Positions 19,234-28,224 of a DNA stretch of 32,504 nt are shown piece after piece. The DNA is from an uncultured Clostridia bacterium (lineage in GTDB: Bacteria; Bacillota; Clostridia; Christensenellales; CAG-1252), in assembly GCA_946625545.1 (NCBI GenBank), contig CAMOTC010000009.1, forward strand, positions 1 through 32,504. Direction: 5' to 3'. How positions within the stretch are numbered: position 1 is the first letter of the stretch; every line of letters starts with the position of its first letter. Both the position numbers and the translations under genes were made by a program. The notes below the pieces were generated by a model, which saw only the letters and a list, made by a program, of their open reading frames with translations, was not told the DNA's origin and did no database searches.

Positions 19234-21573
19234 ATGTCCGAGGCAGCGAGACTACCCGAAAGAGTGGTCGTTGATTACGATGACTACTATCTCACGGAGT
19301 ATTCCGTCTATAAGACGGAGTCTCTCTCCCTCGCGACGGAGAAGCTCGCGGGAGTCAATCTCCTTTTGACCCATCTCGCCTTTGCCGCGCTTGCTGCGGG
19401 AATACGGGAGGGGACGTACGGATTTTCGGCGGAGGACGTAAAGTTCTTCGCCCGTTTTTCTCTCTCGGGGGAGGGTCGCACAGGGGGTGCGAGCGTTATT
19501 TTTTACGACTTTCGCTCCTATCCCGTGACCTCGAGCGGGGATATGCGGCTTAGAGGTCTCACGGATTTTCGCGTGGAGAGAGCCTCTGCCAATGACATCT
19601 CGTATGCGAAACTCTATCGCACTTTCAGCGCGGAGACAAATCTCCCTCTCCTCGACGACTTGCAGAGAAAGATCGTCTTTACCGAGGGCAAGAATATGCT
19701 CGTGCAGGGCATCGCGGGGAGCGGCAAGACCAATCTCTGTATCGACAAGATCCTCTTTGCCGCCTCGATGAATTACGGCGGGCGCACGCTGTACAGCACC
19801 TATTCGCGCGGCTTGCTCCTCGACGTGAGAAATAAGGTGGAGGCATATCTCCGCTCCTTGAAAGAGTATTACGCCGCCTATGCGGCAGGGCGGGCGACTG
19901 TCGGAGGAGACTCCGAGATCCTCGCGGCGGAGCGCTTGATCGGCGTCCCGCTCTCCTCTGCGGAAGGGGTGGCGCCTCAGCTCGAACGCATCATCGACTA
20001 TCTCGAGAATAAGGTGGACTATCTCCTGCTCGAGGACATTTTTCGCGCTTCTCTCGGAGAGAGGACGCGTGCCGACGAGAATACCTTTTTTGACTTTCTC
20101 CGTCATTCCAAAAACTATAATCTCCTCCAACGCAGGAAAAAGTCAGAGGTCTCCGACGAGGTCCTCTATAAGGAGATCTACGGCTTTATCTACGGGAAAG
20201 CCACGACTCGCCCCCTCACCAAGGAGGAATATCTCCTCGCGAGGAAGGGCGCCTTCTCCCGCTTTGACACGGAGTTTATCTACGACCTGTCCGAGGAGTA
20301 TCTCTCGGAGATCCGCGCAAGGGGGCTTTTGGACTTAAATCTCGCCTGCGCCGAGGTCGCTCTCCCCGCTATCCCCACCTACTCCCTCGCGATCCTCGAC
20401 GAGGTGCAGGACTTCACCGAGCGTCAGCTCGCTTTCTTCCGCTCTCTCGCGGTCAAGCTCTTTTGCGTGGGTGACGCCTCGCAGATGGTAAACCCCGCTT
20501 ATTTCTCCTTTGCGCGGCTCAAGGATCTCCTCTATAAAAAGGACGTGACCGACGTCGAGGAGCTCAGCTACAATTACCGCAACAGTCCCGAGATCGCAGG
20601 GGTGGTCGCCTCTCTCTCCGACCTAAATCGCGCTACCTTCGGCGTGCACGGATTCGTGCTCTCCGCAGAGGCGGTGGCGTCAGAGGCAGGCTCTATTGCG
20701 GTGCATTTCAAGACGGCGGACTTTATAAAAAGGATCGCAAGGGAAAAGACGGATAACTTCACCGTCGTCGTCGCGACCGCCCGCGAGAAGCAAGCGCTCC
20801 GCGAGCTCCTGCCGAAAAAGGAGATCTTGACCGTCTCCGAGATCAAGGGCTTAGAGCGCGATACCGTCGTCCTCTACAACGTCCTTTCCTCCAATAAGGA
20901 CAAGTTCCACGCCCTCGCTCGCACCGAGATCGACAGGAAGGGCGCGGATGAAAACAGCGTCTATCGCTACTATTTCAATCTCTTTTACGTCGGCGTGTCG
21001 AGAGCGCGCCGCCATCTCTTTGTCGCAGAGGAGGGGGAGATCGCGCAGTTCAGCGATTTCTTTAAGGAGAATTTCCGCTCTCTCACCACCGCGGACGCCG
21101 TGATGAAGCTCAAGGAGACGGTGGGCAGTACCCTCGTCGATCAGGAAGAGCACAAGCGCCGTGCGGAGGAGTTTACCCGTCTCGGGCAGTACGATAACGC
21201 TATCCACGCCGCGAATAACCTCGTCAACGATAAGGAGCGCGAGCAGGCGATCTTGAACGTCACCGTCTGGCGCGACTACGTCTCGCGTGGCGACTACGTC
21301 GGCGCGGGTGTGGCGTATTGGGAAGGGGGCGACCTCGATAATGCCAAAAAGTACTTTGCCCTCGGCGGCGAGGGAGATCTCGTCGAGCTCTTGGAGGCTG
21401 CGTCGGGCGGCACCGACGAGAAGCTGGACTACAATATCCTACGTTACTACGACAGGCTGAAGGGGAATCCTTCGGTAATGCGTATCATCGAGTCGCTCTT
21501 GCGGCGTGATATCGATATGATCAATAAGATGACGCGAGAGACCTCTCGCAAGCTGAAAGCGAAAGCAAAATAA
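19234..21573 (+). CDS. Unusual SF1 (UvrD-like) helicase with TPR-like tail
   Basis: 779 residues. Residues 1-130 match nothing I recognise. SF1 motifs follow: Q residue in LDDLQRKIV, Walker A GIAGSGKT (159-166), Walker B LAILDEVQDFT (387-395), GDASQ (413-417), YNYRNSPEI (446-454), SEIKGLERDTVVLYN (motif V) and YVGVSRARRHLF (motif VI). All residues for ATP hydrolysis are present. The DEVQD form recalls the TRANK1-like branch more than PcrA/UvrD/RecB. Residues ~640-720 form repeated helices (FTRLGQYDNAIHAANNL, YWEGGDLDNAKKYFALG), TPR-like and so a likely protein-binding arm. No nuclease motif was seen. ATG 19234 is used because the track start lies within padR. It may be a DNA or RNA remodeller that works with the next two genes. 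Confidence 0.85.
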   Translation: MSEAARLPERVVVDYDDYYLTEYSVYKTESLSLATEKLAGVNLLLTHLAFAALAAGIREGTYGFSAEDVKFFARFSLSGEGRTGGASVIFYDFRSYPVTSSGDMRLRGLTDFRVERASANDISYAKLYRTFSAETNLPLLDDLQRKIVFTEGKNMLVQGIAGSGKTNLCIDKILFAASMNYGGRTLYSTYSRGLLLDVRNKVEAYLRSLKEYYAAYAAGRATVGGDSEILAAERLIGVPLSSAEGVAPQLERIIDYLENKVDYLLLEDIFRASLGERTRADENTFFDFLRHSKNYNLLQRRKKSEVSDEVLYKEIYGFIYGKATTRPLTKEEYLLARKGAFSRFDTEFIYDLSEEYLSEIRARGLLDLNLACAEVALPAIPTYSLAILDEVQDFTERQLAFFRSLAVKLFCVGDASQMVNPAYFSFARLKDLLYKKDVTDVEELSYNYRNSPEIAGVVASLSDLNRATFGVHGFVLSAEAVASEAGSIAVHFKTADFIKRIAREKTDNFTVVVATAREKQALRELLPKKEILTVSEIKGLERDTVVLYNVLSSNKDKFHALARTEIDRKGADENSVYRYYFNLFYVGVSRARRHLFVAEEGEIAQFSDFFKENFRSLTTADAVMKLKETVGSTLVDQEEHKRRAEEFTRLGQYDNAIHAANNLVNDKEREQAILNVTVWRDYVSRGDYVGAGVAYWEGGDLDNAKKYFALGGEGDLVELLEAASGGTDEKLDYNILRYYDRLKGNPSVMRIIESLLRRDIDMINKMTRETSRKLKAKAK

Positions 21574-21590
21574 CATAAAGGAGCAGAGCT

Positions 21591-22298
21591 ATGGAAGACG
21601 TAAAGACCTTGATAGAGACCTTTAGAGAATATCGCGATCTCTTGACCCCGATCACGGAGAATCTCCGTGACTTTGCGGATACCTACGATGGGATGAAAGG
21701 GGATATCGCGAGGCTGTCCGCCGCCTTTGAAGGGGACGTGACGGGCAATCTCGACCGCATCTATAAGACCCTATCCGCCGAGGCGGCGAAGGCGCAGAGC
21801 CTATCGCACGAGATCGACGCTTTCCTGTCAAGGAGCGAGAAGTACGAAGCGCAGCTCTCCAAGCTCACTGCGACTCTCGGCAAGCTGGACGGCACCTTGG
21901 ACTCCCTCTCCAAGCTCGAGAGCGAGGCGGAGACCCAGATCGGCAAGCTCGAAGCCACCCTCGAGGAGCGCAGGAAAAACTACAATCTGAAGGAGCTCGA
22001 GCGCACCGTCGCGAACTATCAGGCGGGCGTCACCAAGGTCAGCGAGTATATCAATCGTGACGTGGTCTCCGCTCTGCAGGATAATAACGATAAACTGAAT
22101 TCCATTCGTGACGGAATGGAGGAGATCCGCGTGGGCATTCGCGAGGGAAATCGCGATATGGAGACCCTTGTCGAATCCTTCGCTGCCACTTCGGAACTTT
22201 TACGCAAGGTCACCGAGGGCGAGCAGGTCAACGAAGCCTATATCTACGATATTCTCGATCGTTGGGCGGCGGAAAGAGGAGTCAAAAGGACGAAATAA
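21591..22298 (+). CDS. Long coiled-coil protein, unknown function
   Basis: 235 residues, nearly all helical with heptads from about 35 to 215 (DAFLSRSEKYEAQLSKLTAT, LDSLSKLESEAETQIGKLEA). There is no signal peptide or membrane helix, so it should be cytosolic. A predicted conserved tail (VNEAYIYDILDRWAAERG) may be a docking site. The ribosome site AAAGGAG is good. The stop overlaps the next ATG by one base, so its product is made in step with the GLUG membrane protein. Possible role: a linker or scaffold between helicase and membrane protein. I do not recognise the family. Confidence 0.8.
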   Translation: MEDVKTLIETFREYRDLLTPITENLRDFADTYDGMKGDIARLSAAFEGDVTGNLDRIYKTLSAEAAKAQSLSHEIDAFLSRSEKYEAQLSKLTATLGKLDGTLDSLSKLESEAETQIGKLEATLEERRKNYNLKELERTVANYQAGVTKVSEYINRDVVSALQDNNDKLNSIRDGMEEIRVGIREGNRDMETLVESFAATSELLRKVTEGEQVNEAYIYDILDRWAAERGVKRTK

Positions 22299-24607
22299 TG
22301 CTGAAAGAGACGCGTGAAAAACTGATCGAATGTATCCGCAAGGATGACAAGGCGGCATTCGGGGTTTTTATGACCCCCGAGATCCTCTCCGCCGTCTTCG
22401 GTCGTTTTCCCCTCCTCTCTCTCCTCTATCTCTACGACGCGAAGAGGATCGTCAAGCGCTATCTTTCCGAGCTTGTCAAGGAGAGACCGCGCAATAAGGA
22501 AGCCTCCTTCGCAGAGGCGGACGCTCTCTTTGCTTCGCGTGCGGGGAAGTGTTTGCGCTATTATATCTTCGCCGACGTCCCGCCTCTCGAGATGCTCGCG
22601 GTGCTCGGCAAGAGCAGGGAGCTCGAAAAGCTGTATGCGGTAGATCCCTCCGCCTCTCGCTCTCTCCCGATGCTCCATAAGATCTACTATACCCGCCTCG
22701 GCGCGGGCATCATCGTGAAGGGGGAGAAGCTCATCCTTCCGCGCGAGCCCCTCTCCTTTGGAGAAAAGAGGACTTTCACTCGATTTGCCCTGATCTTTCT
22801 CAGTGTATTTATCCTGATCGCCGCACTCACGAGCGTGACTTTCTTCTATTACGGCGTCGGGAGCGGCGGCAACTACTATCGCGTGAGAAGCGCGGAGGAA
22901 GTGGCGCTTTCTTTAGAGAAAGACCAAGATTTTAAGTTGGAGAAGGACGTCACCCTCTCCGCCGTCGTGGAAAATTATACCTCCAAGATGGATGGCGGCG
23001 GCCATTTCGTATATTTGAGCGCTCCCTTTGCACAAAAGCTGACGGGAGAGATCACCGACGTGATCTTTGTCATCGAGAAAGGGTTTGTCGGCGACGCGAT
23101 CATTCTCGAGAACGCAGGTGCCTTAAAGAACGTGCGCGTCATCGCAGAGGAGGTCACTTTCGCTAAAAGCGGCGAAGTCATGGGACTCCTGACTGCTGTA
23201 AACACGGGGGTCATTGAGAAGTGCACCGCCGTCCTCGACGTGACCATCGAGGGGGATGGCGGCGGAGACTGCTATTTCGCACCCTTTGCGGGAGAGAATA
23301 ACGGCACCATTCACAGCTGTGACATGGACGGCTCCGTCAAGGCGCGCAACGTGGACGTCGCGGGCGTCGTGGGCAAGAACGGCGAGAAGGGCGTCGTGAC
23401 CGACTGCGTCGTCAAAGGGGAGCTCGTCGAGCGCGCGGATATCAAAAATTGGACGCCGAACGTCGCGGGGATCGCGACGCAGAATGACGGCACGATCTAC
23501 GGCTGTACCGTGACAGGCAGTACGACCTCCATTCTCAGCGCTCCCGCTCTTGAGGAGACCGAGTCCCCTGCGAGCGCCTATGCCGCAGGGATCGCCTGCG
23601 TGAACGGCGGCAGTATCACCTCTTCGGAAAATCGCGGCACCGTCCTCGCGGAGAGCACGAACGGCTATGCCGATGCGGGCGGGATCGTGACCTTAAATGC
23701 CCACTATCTCTCTGATGGGACCATCCTCGCGGGAAAGGTGGACTCCTGCACGAGCTCGGGGGAGGTAAAGGCTCTCTCCTACAGTTATAACCCCTATGCG
23801 GGCGGGATCGCGGCGCAAAATCTGCAGGGCGGAGAGATCCGCGGGAGCACCGTCAGCGCACCTGTTCTCGCCACGCTCACTTTGGGAAAGATGACAGCGG
23901 GGCAGACGGGACTTTCCGCCGGTGCGGGCGGGATCGTCGCCTTGAATGTCGCGCTCGTCGAAGATTGCCGCGTGAATGCGCCCGTTCGCTCGATCGCCGA
24001 CTACGGACACGCGTCGGCAGGGGGCATCGTGTCGCTGAATTCCTACACGGGCAGTTATTACGGCAGGATCAGCGCTTCGCGCTCCTCGGGAGGAGTGTAC
24101 GGCGCGTCGGGGCAATATAACGTCTACGTCGGCGGGATCGCCGCGGAGAATTATCAGGCTTCTATCTCCACCTGCGGTCAGACGGGAGAGGTCTCGGGCG
24201 AGACCTCGGGCGAGCAGGCGTACTCCTTTATCGGCGGTATCGTCGGGTACAATTCGGGTGCGGTGGAAAAAAGCTTCTTTATCGGGACGATCTCGGACTA
24301 TGACGAGTCCAACTTTGTCGGCGGGATCTGCGGTCTGATCCGTCCCTCTTTCGCGATCAACCCTTTCACCGGGCGTTACCAAATGCAGATCGCCATGGCG
24401 GACAATTATTTCTCGGCGGGCGCTCATGCGAGCGGCTCTCTCTATCTCGATATGGCGTATCTCGATCTCCGTGCGAGAACGATCTACTCTCTCGCTTTCT
24501 TGGAGACGCACGAAGGATACGATCGCTACGTGACCGAATTGCTCGATTTCGGCGGGACGGCGGCAAGCGTAGATGCGATCAAGGCATCGGAGGTGTACTA
24601 TGAGTAA
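22298..24607 (+). CDS. Single-pass membrane protein with extracellular GLUG-like repeats
   Basis: 769 residues. Residues 1-160 are cytosolic helices with an ankyrin-like feel (GRFPLLSLLYLYDAKRIV; ADVPPLEMLAVLGKSRELEK). One membrane helix at about 161-187 (LIFLSVFILIAALTSVTFFYY). The outer part (about 200-700) holds some eleven GLUG-like units such as AGGIAAQNLQGGEIRG, VGGIAAENYQASISTC and IGGIVGYNSGAVEKSFFIG, which build a right-handed beta-helix in surface proteins. No signal peptide, sortase motif or lipobox. The track start at 22262 overlaps the coiled-coil gene; ATG 22298 is used. The cytosolic head and co-translated partners suggest an outside-to-inside sensor or anchor rather than a plain adhesin, but that is inference. 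Confidence 0.82.
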   Translation: MLKETREKLIECIRKDDKAAFGVFMTPEILSAVFGRFPLLSLLYLYDAKRIVKRYLSELVKERPRNKEASFAEADALFASRAGKCLRYYIFADVPPLEMLAVLGKSRELEKLYAVDPSASRSLPMLHKIYYTRLGAGIIVKGEKLILPREPLSFGEKRTFTRFALIFLSVFILIAALTSVTFFYYGVGSGGNYYRVRSAEEVALSLEKDQDFKLEKDVTLSAVVENYTSKMDGGGHFVYLSAPFAQKLTGEITDVIFVIEKGFVGDAIILENAGALKNVRVIAEEVTFAKSGEVMGLLTAVNTGVIEKCTAVLDVTIEGDGGGDCYFAPFAGENNGTIHSCDMDGSVKARNVDVAGVVGKNGEKGVVTDCVVKGELVERADIKNWTPNVAGIATQNDGTIYGCTVTGSTTSILSAPALEETESPASAYAAGIACVNGGSITSSENRGTVLAESTNGYADAGGIVTLNAHYLSDGTILAGKVDSCTSSGEVKALSYSYNPYAGGIAAQNLQGGEIRGSTVSAPVLATLTLGKMTAGQTGLSAGAGGIVALNVALVEDCRVNAPVRSIADYGHASAGGIVSLNSYTGSYYGRISASRSSGGVYGASGQYNVYVGGIAAENYQASISTCGQTGEVSGETSGEQAYSFIGGIVGYNSGAVEKSFFIGTISDYDESNFVGGICGLIRPSFAINPFTGRYQMQIAMADNYFSAGAHASGSLYLDMAYLDLRARTIYSLAFLETHEGYDRYVTELLDFGGTAASVDAIKASEVYYE

Positions 24608-24863
24608 GCGTTTTAAGGTCATTGTCCTCTCCGTTGCCGCAGGACTTTTGGTGATTTTCCTCGCGATGCTGCTCCTCGCGGTGCCGATCGGGGCGAAAGC
24701 GGCGGTTTTGCCCATCCTCGCCTTTTACGTCACGGGCGGGATCGTCGGACTGCTCTATCTCGCGGCGGGGATTTTTTCTTTGGTTTGTCGCTTTCGCGGG
24801 TTGACGGGAAAGGGCGCGAAGTATTATGATAATAAAAATACCTCAAATTATAAGGGGAATTAG
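24600..24863 (+). CDS. Small two-helix membrane protein
   Basis: 87 residues with two hydrophobic helices (about 6-34 and 40-62; IVLSVAAGLLVIFLAMLLLAV, GGIVGLLYLAAGIFSLVC) and a polar tail (KYYDNKNTSNYKGN). It overlaps the GLUG gene by eight bases, so it belongs to the same cassette. Its 3' end contains the probable rel promoter. Function unknown; the track extends it nine residues too far upstream. Confidence 0.75.
   Translation: MSKRFKVIVLSVAAGLLVIFLAMLLLAVPIGAKAAVLPILAFYVTGGIVGLLYLAAGIFSLVCRFRGLTGKGAKYYDNKNTSNYKGN
24801..24830 (+). promoter_or_regulatory. Probable internal promoter for rel
   Basis: TTGACG, 18 bases, TATGAT inside the end of the small membrane gene, in a stretch that becomes sharply AT-rich. 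Predicted start about 30 bases before the rel ATG, with AAGGGGA as ribosome site. It would let rel be expressed without the PadR cassette. Confidence 0.55.
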
Positions 24864-24869
24864 CGAGAT

Positions 24870-27005
24870 ATGACGAAGGTAACGCTGGATGAGAACGAAT
24901 TGATCGAGAAGATCAAGAGAGCTTATTCCGAAACGCAGAGCGATATGGTCCTGCGCGCCTTTTCTCTCGCAAAGAGGGCGCACGAAGGGCAAAAGCGTAT
25001 GTCGGGCGAGCCCTATATCATCCACCCCTGTCACGTCGCGAATATCCTCCTCGACCTCGGTATGGACGCCGAGACCGTCTCGGCAGGTTTCCTGCACGAC
25101 GTGCTCGAGGATACCGACGTCCCGCGTGAGACCCTCGTAGAGGAGTTCGGCGAGGAGGTCACCTCTCTCGTGGACGGCGTCACGAAGCTCACCAAATTGC
25201 AGTTCAAGAGCAAGGCGCAGGCGGAGGCGGAGAACCTCCGTAAGATGCTGCTCGCGATGGCGAAGGATCTCAGGGTCATCATCATCAAGTTTGCGGATCG
25301 CTTGCATAATATGCGTTCTCTCGACTATATGTCGGAGGAGTCGCAGATCGCCACGGCGCGTGAAACGATGGAGATATACGCGCCTCTCGCCGCCCGTCTC
25401 GGTATGTCGAGGATCAAGGGTGAGCTCGAGGATATCTCGATGCGCTACTTGTACCCCAAGGAGTACTACGAACTCGTGGATCTCGTCGCTTCCAAAAAAG
25501 AGGAGAGGGACGAATTCGTGAAGAAGGTCACCGAGCAGCTCCGCGCGGAGCTCGATAAACTCGGGATCAAGTGCGAGATCAACGGCAGGGCGAAGCATTT
25601 TTACAGCATTTACAGAAAGATGAAGAGGCAGAACTGCCCCATCGATCAGATCTTTGACCTCGTCGCGGTGCGCGTGATCGTGGATACGGTCAGGGACTGC
25701 TACGAGGTGCTCGGCACCGTGCACGGTATGTGGAAGTCGTTAAACCGCGTCAAGGACTATATCGCGACGCCGAAGCCGAATAACTATCGTTCGCTCCACA
25801 CCACGGTAACCAATGAATTCGGGAGACCCTTCGAGGTGCAGATCCGCACCAAGGAAATGCACCGTTTGGCTGAGTACGGTATCGCGGCGCATTGGAAGTA
25901 TAAGGACGGCAAGACCGATCGCGCTCTGGACGAAAAGATGCGCTGGATCCGCGAGGTCATGGCGATCCACGAGAGCGACGTCGAGGATAGCGAGGAATAT
26001 CTCAATATGCTGAAGAGCGAGATGTTCAATGACGAGGTCTTTGTCTTTACCCCGCAGGGAGACGTAAAGGCGCTCCCCGTCGGCTCCTGTATCGTGGACT
26101 TTGCCTATGCGATCCACAGCGACGTGGGTAATAAGTGCGTGGGCGGCAAGGTCAATATGAAGATCGTGCCTCTCTCCACCAAACTCCAGACGGGGGACAT
26201 CGTGGAGATCAATACTTCGCCGAATGCTCACCCCAGCCGCGATTGGTTCCGATTTGTCGCATCTCCCTCGACCAAGGCGAAGATCCGCCAGTATTTCAAG
26301 CGTACGATGCACGACGAGAACGTCCGCATCGGCAGGGATATGCTGATCGCCGCTTGCAAAAAGTCGGGCTACAGCGCAAAGGAATTAATGGTGGACGACT
26401 GGATCTGCGAGACGGTAGAGAAGCAGAGTTTCAATTCGACGGACGACGTCCTCGCGGCGATTGGGTACGGCGAGCTCAAACCGAAGCCCGTCATCGATAA
26501 ACTCGTCCAGCGCTATCGCGAGACGGTGCCCAAGGAGGAGATCAAGGAGCGTCCCGTCAAGAAGGTGACGGGAAATAGCGGCATCTTGATCGACGGCGAG
26601 GATGGGATGCAGATCCATCTGTGCAAGTGTTGCAATCCTCTCCCGGGAGACGAGATCGTGGGTTACGTCACGCGCGGCAGGGGGATCAACGTGCATCGCG
26701 CCGACTGTGAGAACGTCAAGACGATGGAGAAGGAGCGTCTCATCGCCGCAGAGTGGAGCGGGGTCGCCGCAGGCAAGTTCTCCGCCACCCTCTATATCTA
26801 CGCGACGAGCACCGCCGCGATCAATCAGGCGACCGAGGTCTTCAGCGGGATGAAGATCGAGTTGACGCATATCAACGCCTCGGTGGATAAGGATAAGAAC
26901 GTAAAGATCGAGGTCACGATCGAGCTCGCGAATAGGGAAGAGCTCTTTGCGGTCAAGAATAAATTATTACAAATCAAGACGGTCACAGACGTCGTGAGAG
27001 GATAA
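24870..27005 (+). CDS. rel: Bifunctional (p)ppGpp synthetase/hydrolase Rel
   Basis: 711 residues, full length. Order: HD hydrolase domain (RAHEGQKR, HPCHVANIL, HDVLEDT), synthetase domain (FDLVAVRVIV, YIATPKPNNYRSLHTTV, EVQIRT), TGS (EVFVFTPQGDVKALP), zinc-finger/RIS region (CKCCNPLPGDEIVGYVTRGRG ... HRADC, cited in parts), and a C-terminal ACT domain. SLNRVKDYI carries the RxKD signature of bifunctional enzymes rather than the ExDD of RelA. It makes and destroys the stringent-response alarmone on the ribosome. It sits six bases after the small membrane gene and three before the acyltransferase gene. Confidence 0.97.
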   Translation: MTKVTLDENELIEKIKRAYSETQSDMVLRAFSLAKRAHEGQKRMSGEPYIIHPCHVANILLDLGMDAETVSAGFLHDVLEDTDVPRETLVEEFGEEVTSLVDGVTKLTKLQFKSKAQAEAENLRKMLLAMAKDLRVIIIKFADRLHNMRSLDYMSEESQIATARETMEIYAPLAARLGMSRIKGELEDISMRYLYPKEYYELVDLVASKKEERDEFVKKVTEQLRAELDKLGIKCEINGRAKHFYSIYRKMKRQNCPIDQIFDLVAVRVIVDTVRDCYEVLGTVHGMWKSLNRVKDYIATPKPNNYRSLHTTVTNEFGRPFEVQIRTKEMHRLAEYGIAAHWKYKDGKTDRALDEKMRWIREVMAIHESDVEDSEEYLNMLKSEMFNDEVFVFTPQGDVKALPVGSCIVDFAYAIHSDVGNKCVGGKVNMKIVPLSTKLQTGDIVEINTSPNAHPSRDWFRFVASPSTKAKIRQYFKRTMHDENVRIGRDMLIAACKKSGYSAKELMVDDWICETVEKQSFNSTDDVLAAIGYGELKPKPVIDKLVQRYRETVPKEEIKERPVKKVTGNSGILIDGEDGMQIHLCKCCNPLPGDEIVGYVTRGRGINVHRADCENVKTMEKERLIAAEWSGVAAGKFSATLYIYATSTAAINQATEVFSGMKIELTHINASVDKDKNVKIEVTIELANREELFAVKNKLLQIKTVTDVVRG

Positions 27006-27008
27006 AGA

Positions 27009-28142
27009 ATGATAGAGATCAGAGAAGTACAGACAGGTTGCCAGCGCCGTGCTTTTGCGAATTTTCCGCTCAAGCTTTACCGCGACAACGAACATTACGC
27101 CCCCTTGTTTTATATGGATGAGAAGGCGCTGCTCAGCGAAAAGACCAATATCTACACCGACTACACCAAGAGCCGCTTCTTCCTCGCCTACGATGAGAAG
27201 GGCAAGGTCGTTGGGCGCGTCGGCGCTATCATAAACTATGCGGACATCGAAAAGACAGGGGTAAAGGCGATGCGCTTCACCCGCCTCGACGCGGTGGACG
27301 ATCCCGCCGTTTTCGCTGCCCTGATGGGTGCGGTGGAGGACTACGCTCGCGAGGAAGGGATGAGTAGCGTACACGGTCCTCTCGGCTATAACGACCTCGA
27401 TAAAGAGGGCTTGCTCGTGGAGGGGTTCGAGTACGACGAGACCTACGGCGGCGTGTATAATTATCCCTACTATCTCCCCAGGCTCGAGGAGCTCGGCTAC
27501 GCGAAGGAGTTCGACTGGATCGAGCGTAAGATCTACGTCGGCGATAAAGTGGACGAGAGATACGTCCGCATGGCGGAGGTGGTGAAAAACCGCTACCATT
27601 TCAAGGAGCTCATCGATAACGATATGTCCACGGGCTACGTCATCGACACCTACGCGGATCAGATCTTTCAGCTTCTCGACGAAGCCTATCGCAAACTGCA
27701 CGGCACCGTCCCCTTTACCGAGAAGGCGAAGGCGTCCATCATCTCGGGGCTCCGCATCATCGTCAAATCGCGCTATATCTCCTGCATCGCGGATGAAAAC
27801 GGCAAGCTGGTCGCTTTCGGCCTCCTGCTCCCCGCCATCTGGCACGCCCTGCGTAAGAGCCGCGGCAAGCTCTTTCCCTTCGGTATCTTCCACTTCCTCC
27901 CCCTCCTTTTCAAGAAACCCAAGGAGATGGAGATGGCACTCATCGGGATCGTGGACGAATATCGCAATAGCGGCGCCCACACCCTGATCATTCGCCGCTT
28001 GTGGCAAAACGTCATCGACGACGGCATCAAAGAGCTCGAGTCCAACGCAAACCTCGAGGATAACGTGGAGATCAATAACCTCCTCGGCAAGTTCCCGCAG
28101 AAACAGCATAAACGCCGTCGCTGTTTGATAAAGCAGCTTTGA
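27009..28142 (+). CDS. GNAT-superfamily (YghO-like) acyltransferase, predicted
   Basis: 377 residues. It resembles the large YghO-like group of GNAT proteins: an N-terminal FPLKLYRDNEHYAPLFYMDE motif, a GKVVGRVGAIINYADIEKTG core strand, VHGPLGYNDLDKEGLLVEGF in the middle, and a second acyltransferase-like half with ALIGIVDEYRNSGAHTLIIR. Substrates are not known for the family. No membrane helices. It follows rel by three bases, so both should be expressed together. It ends in a strongly basic tail (KQHKRRRCLIKQL). Terminators lie at 28185 and 28317. Confidence 0.78.
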   Translation: MIEIREVQTGCQRRAFANFPLKLYRDNEHYAPLFYMDEKALLSEKTNIYTDYTKSRFFLAYDEKGKVVGRVGAIINYADIEKTGVKAMRFTRLDAVDDPAVFAALMGAVEDYAREEGMSSVHGPLGYNDLDKEGLLVEGFEYDETYGGVYNYPYYLPRLEELGYAKEFDWIERKIYVGDKVDERYVRMAEVVKNRYHFKELIDNDMSTGYVIDTYADQIFQLLDEAYRKLHGTVPFTEKAKASIISGLRIIVKSRYISCIADENGKLVAFGLLLPAIWHALRKSRGKLFPFGIFHFLPLLFKKPKEMEMALIGIVDEYRNSGAHTLIIRRLWQNVIDDGIKELESNANLEDNVEINNLLGKFPQKQHKRRRCLIKQL

Positions 28143-28184
28143 TCGGCGTATAGCGACATATTCTCGCGAACCTAACTATCGGAT

Positions 28185-28223
28185 AAAAAGGGCAGTCACG
28201 TAAATATGCGCGCCTGCCTTTTT
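28185..28223 (+). terminator. Intrinsic terminator after the acyltransferase gene
   Basis: AAAAAGGGCAG pairs with CTGCCTTTTT with one bulged G, leaving an 18-base loop; the right arm ends in a T run. It lies 43 bases after the stop and would close the PadR-to-acyltransferase transcript. Confidence 0.7.
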
Positions 28224-28224
28224 C

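Noticed and set aside
23693-24715. 340-aa minus-strand ORF within the GLUG gene
   Set aside because: Antisense shadow with composition typical of opposite-strand frames of repeat-rich genes.
26967-28109. 380-aa minus-strand ORF across the acyltransferase gene
   Set aside because: Antisense shadow; the plus frame fits the operon and matches a known family.
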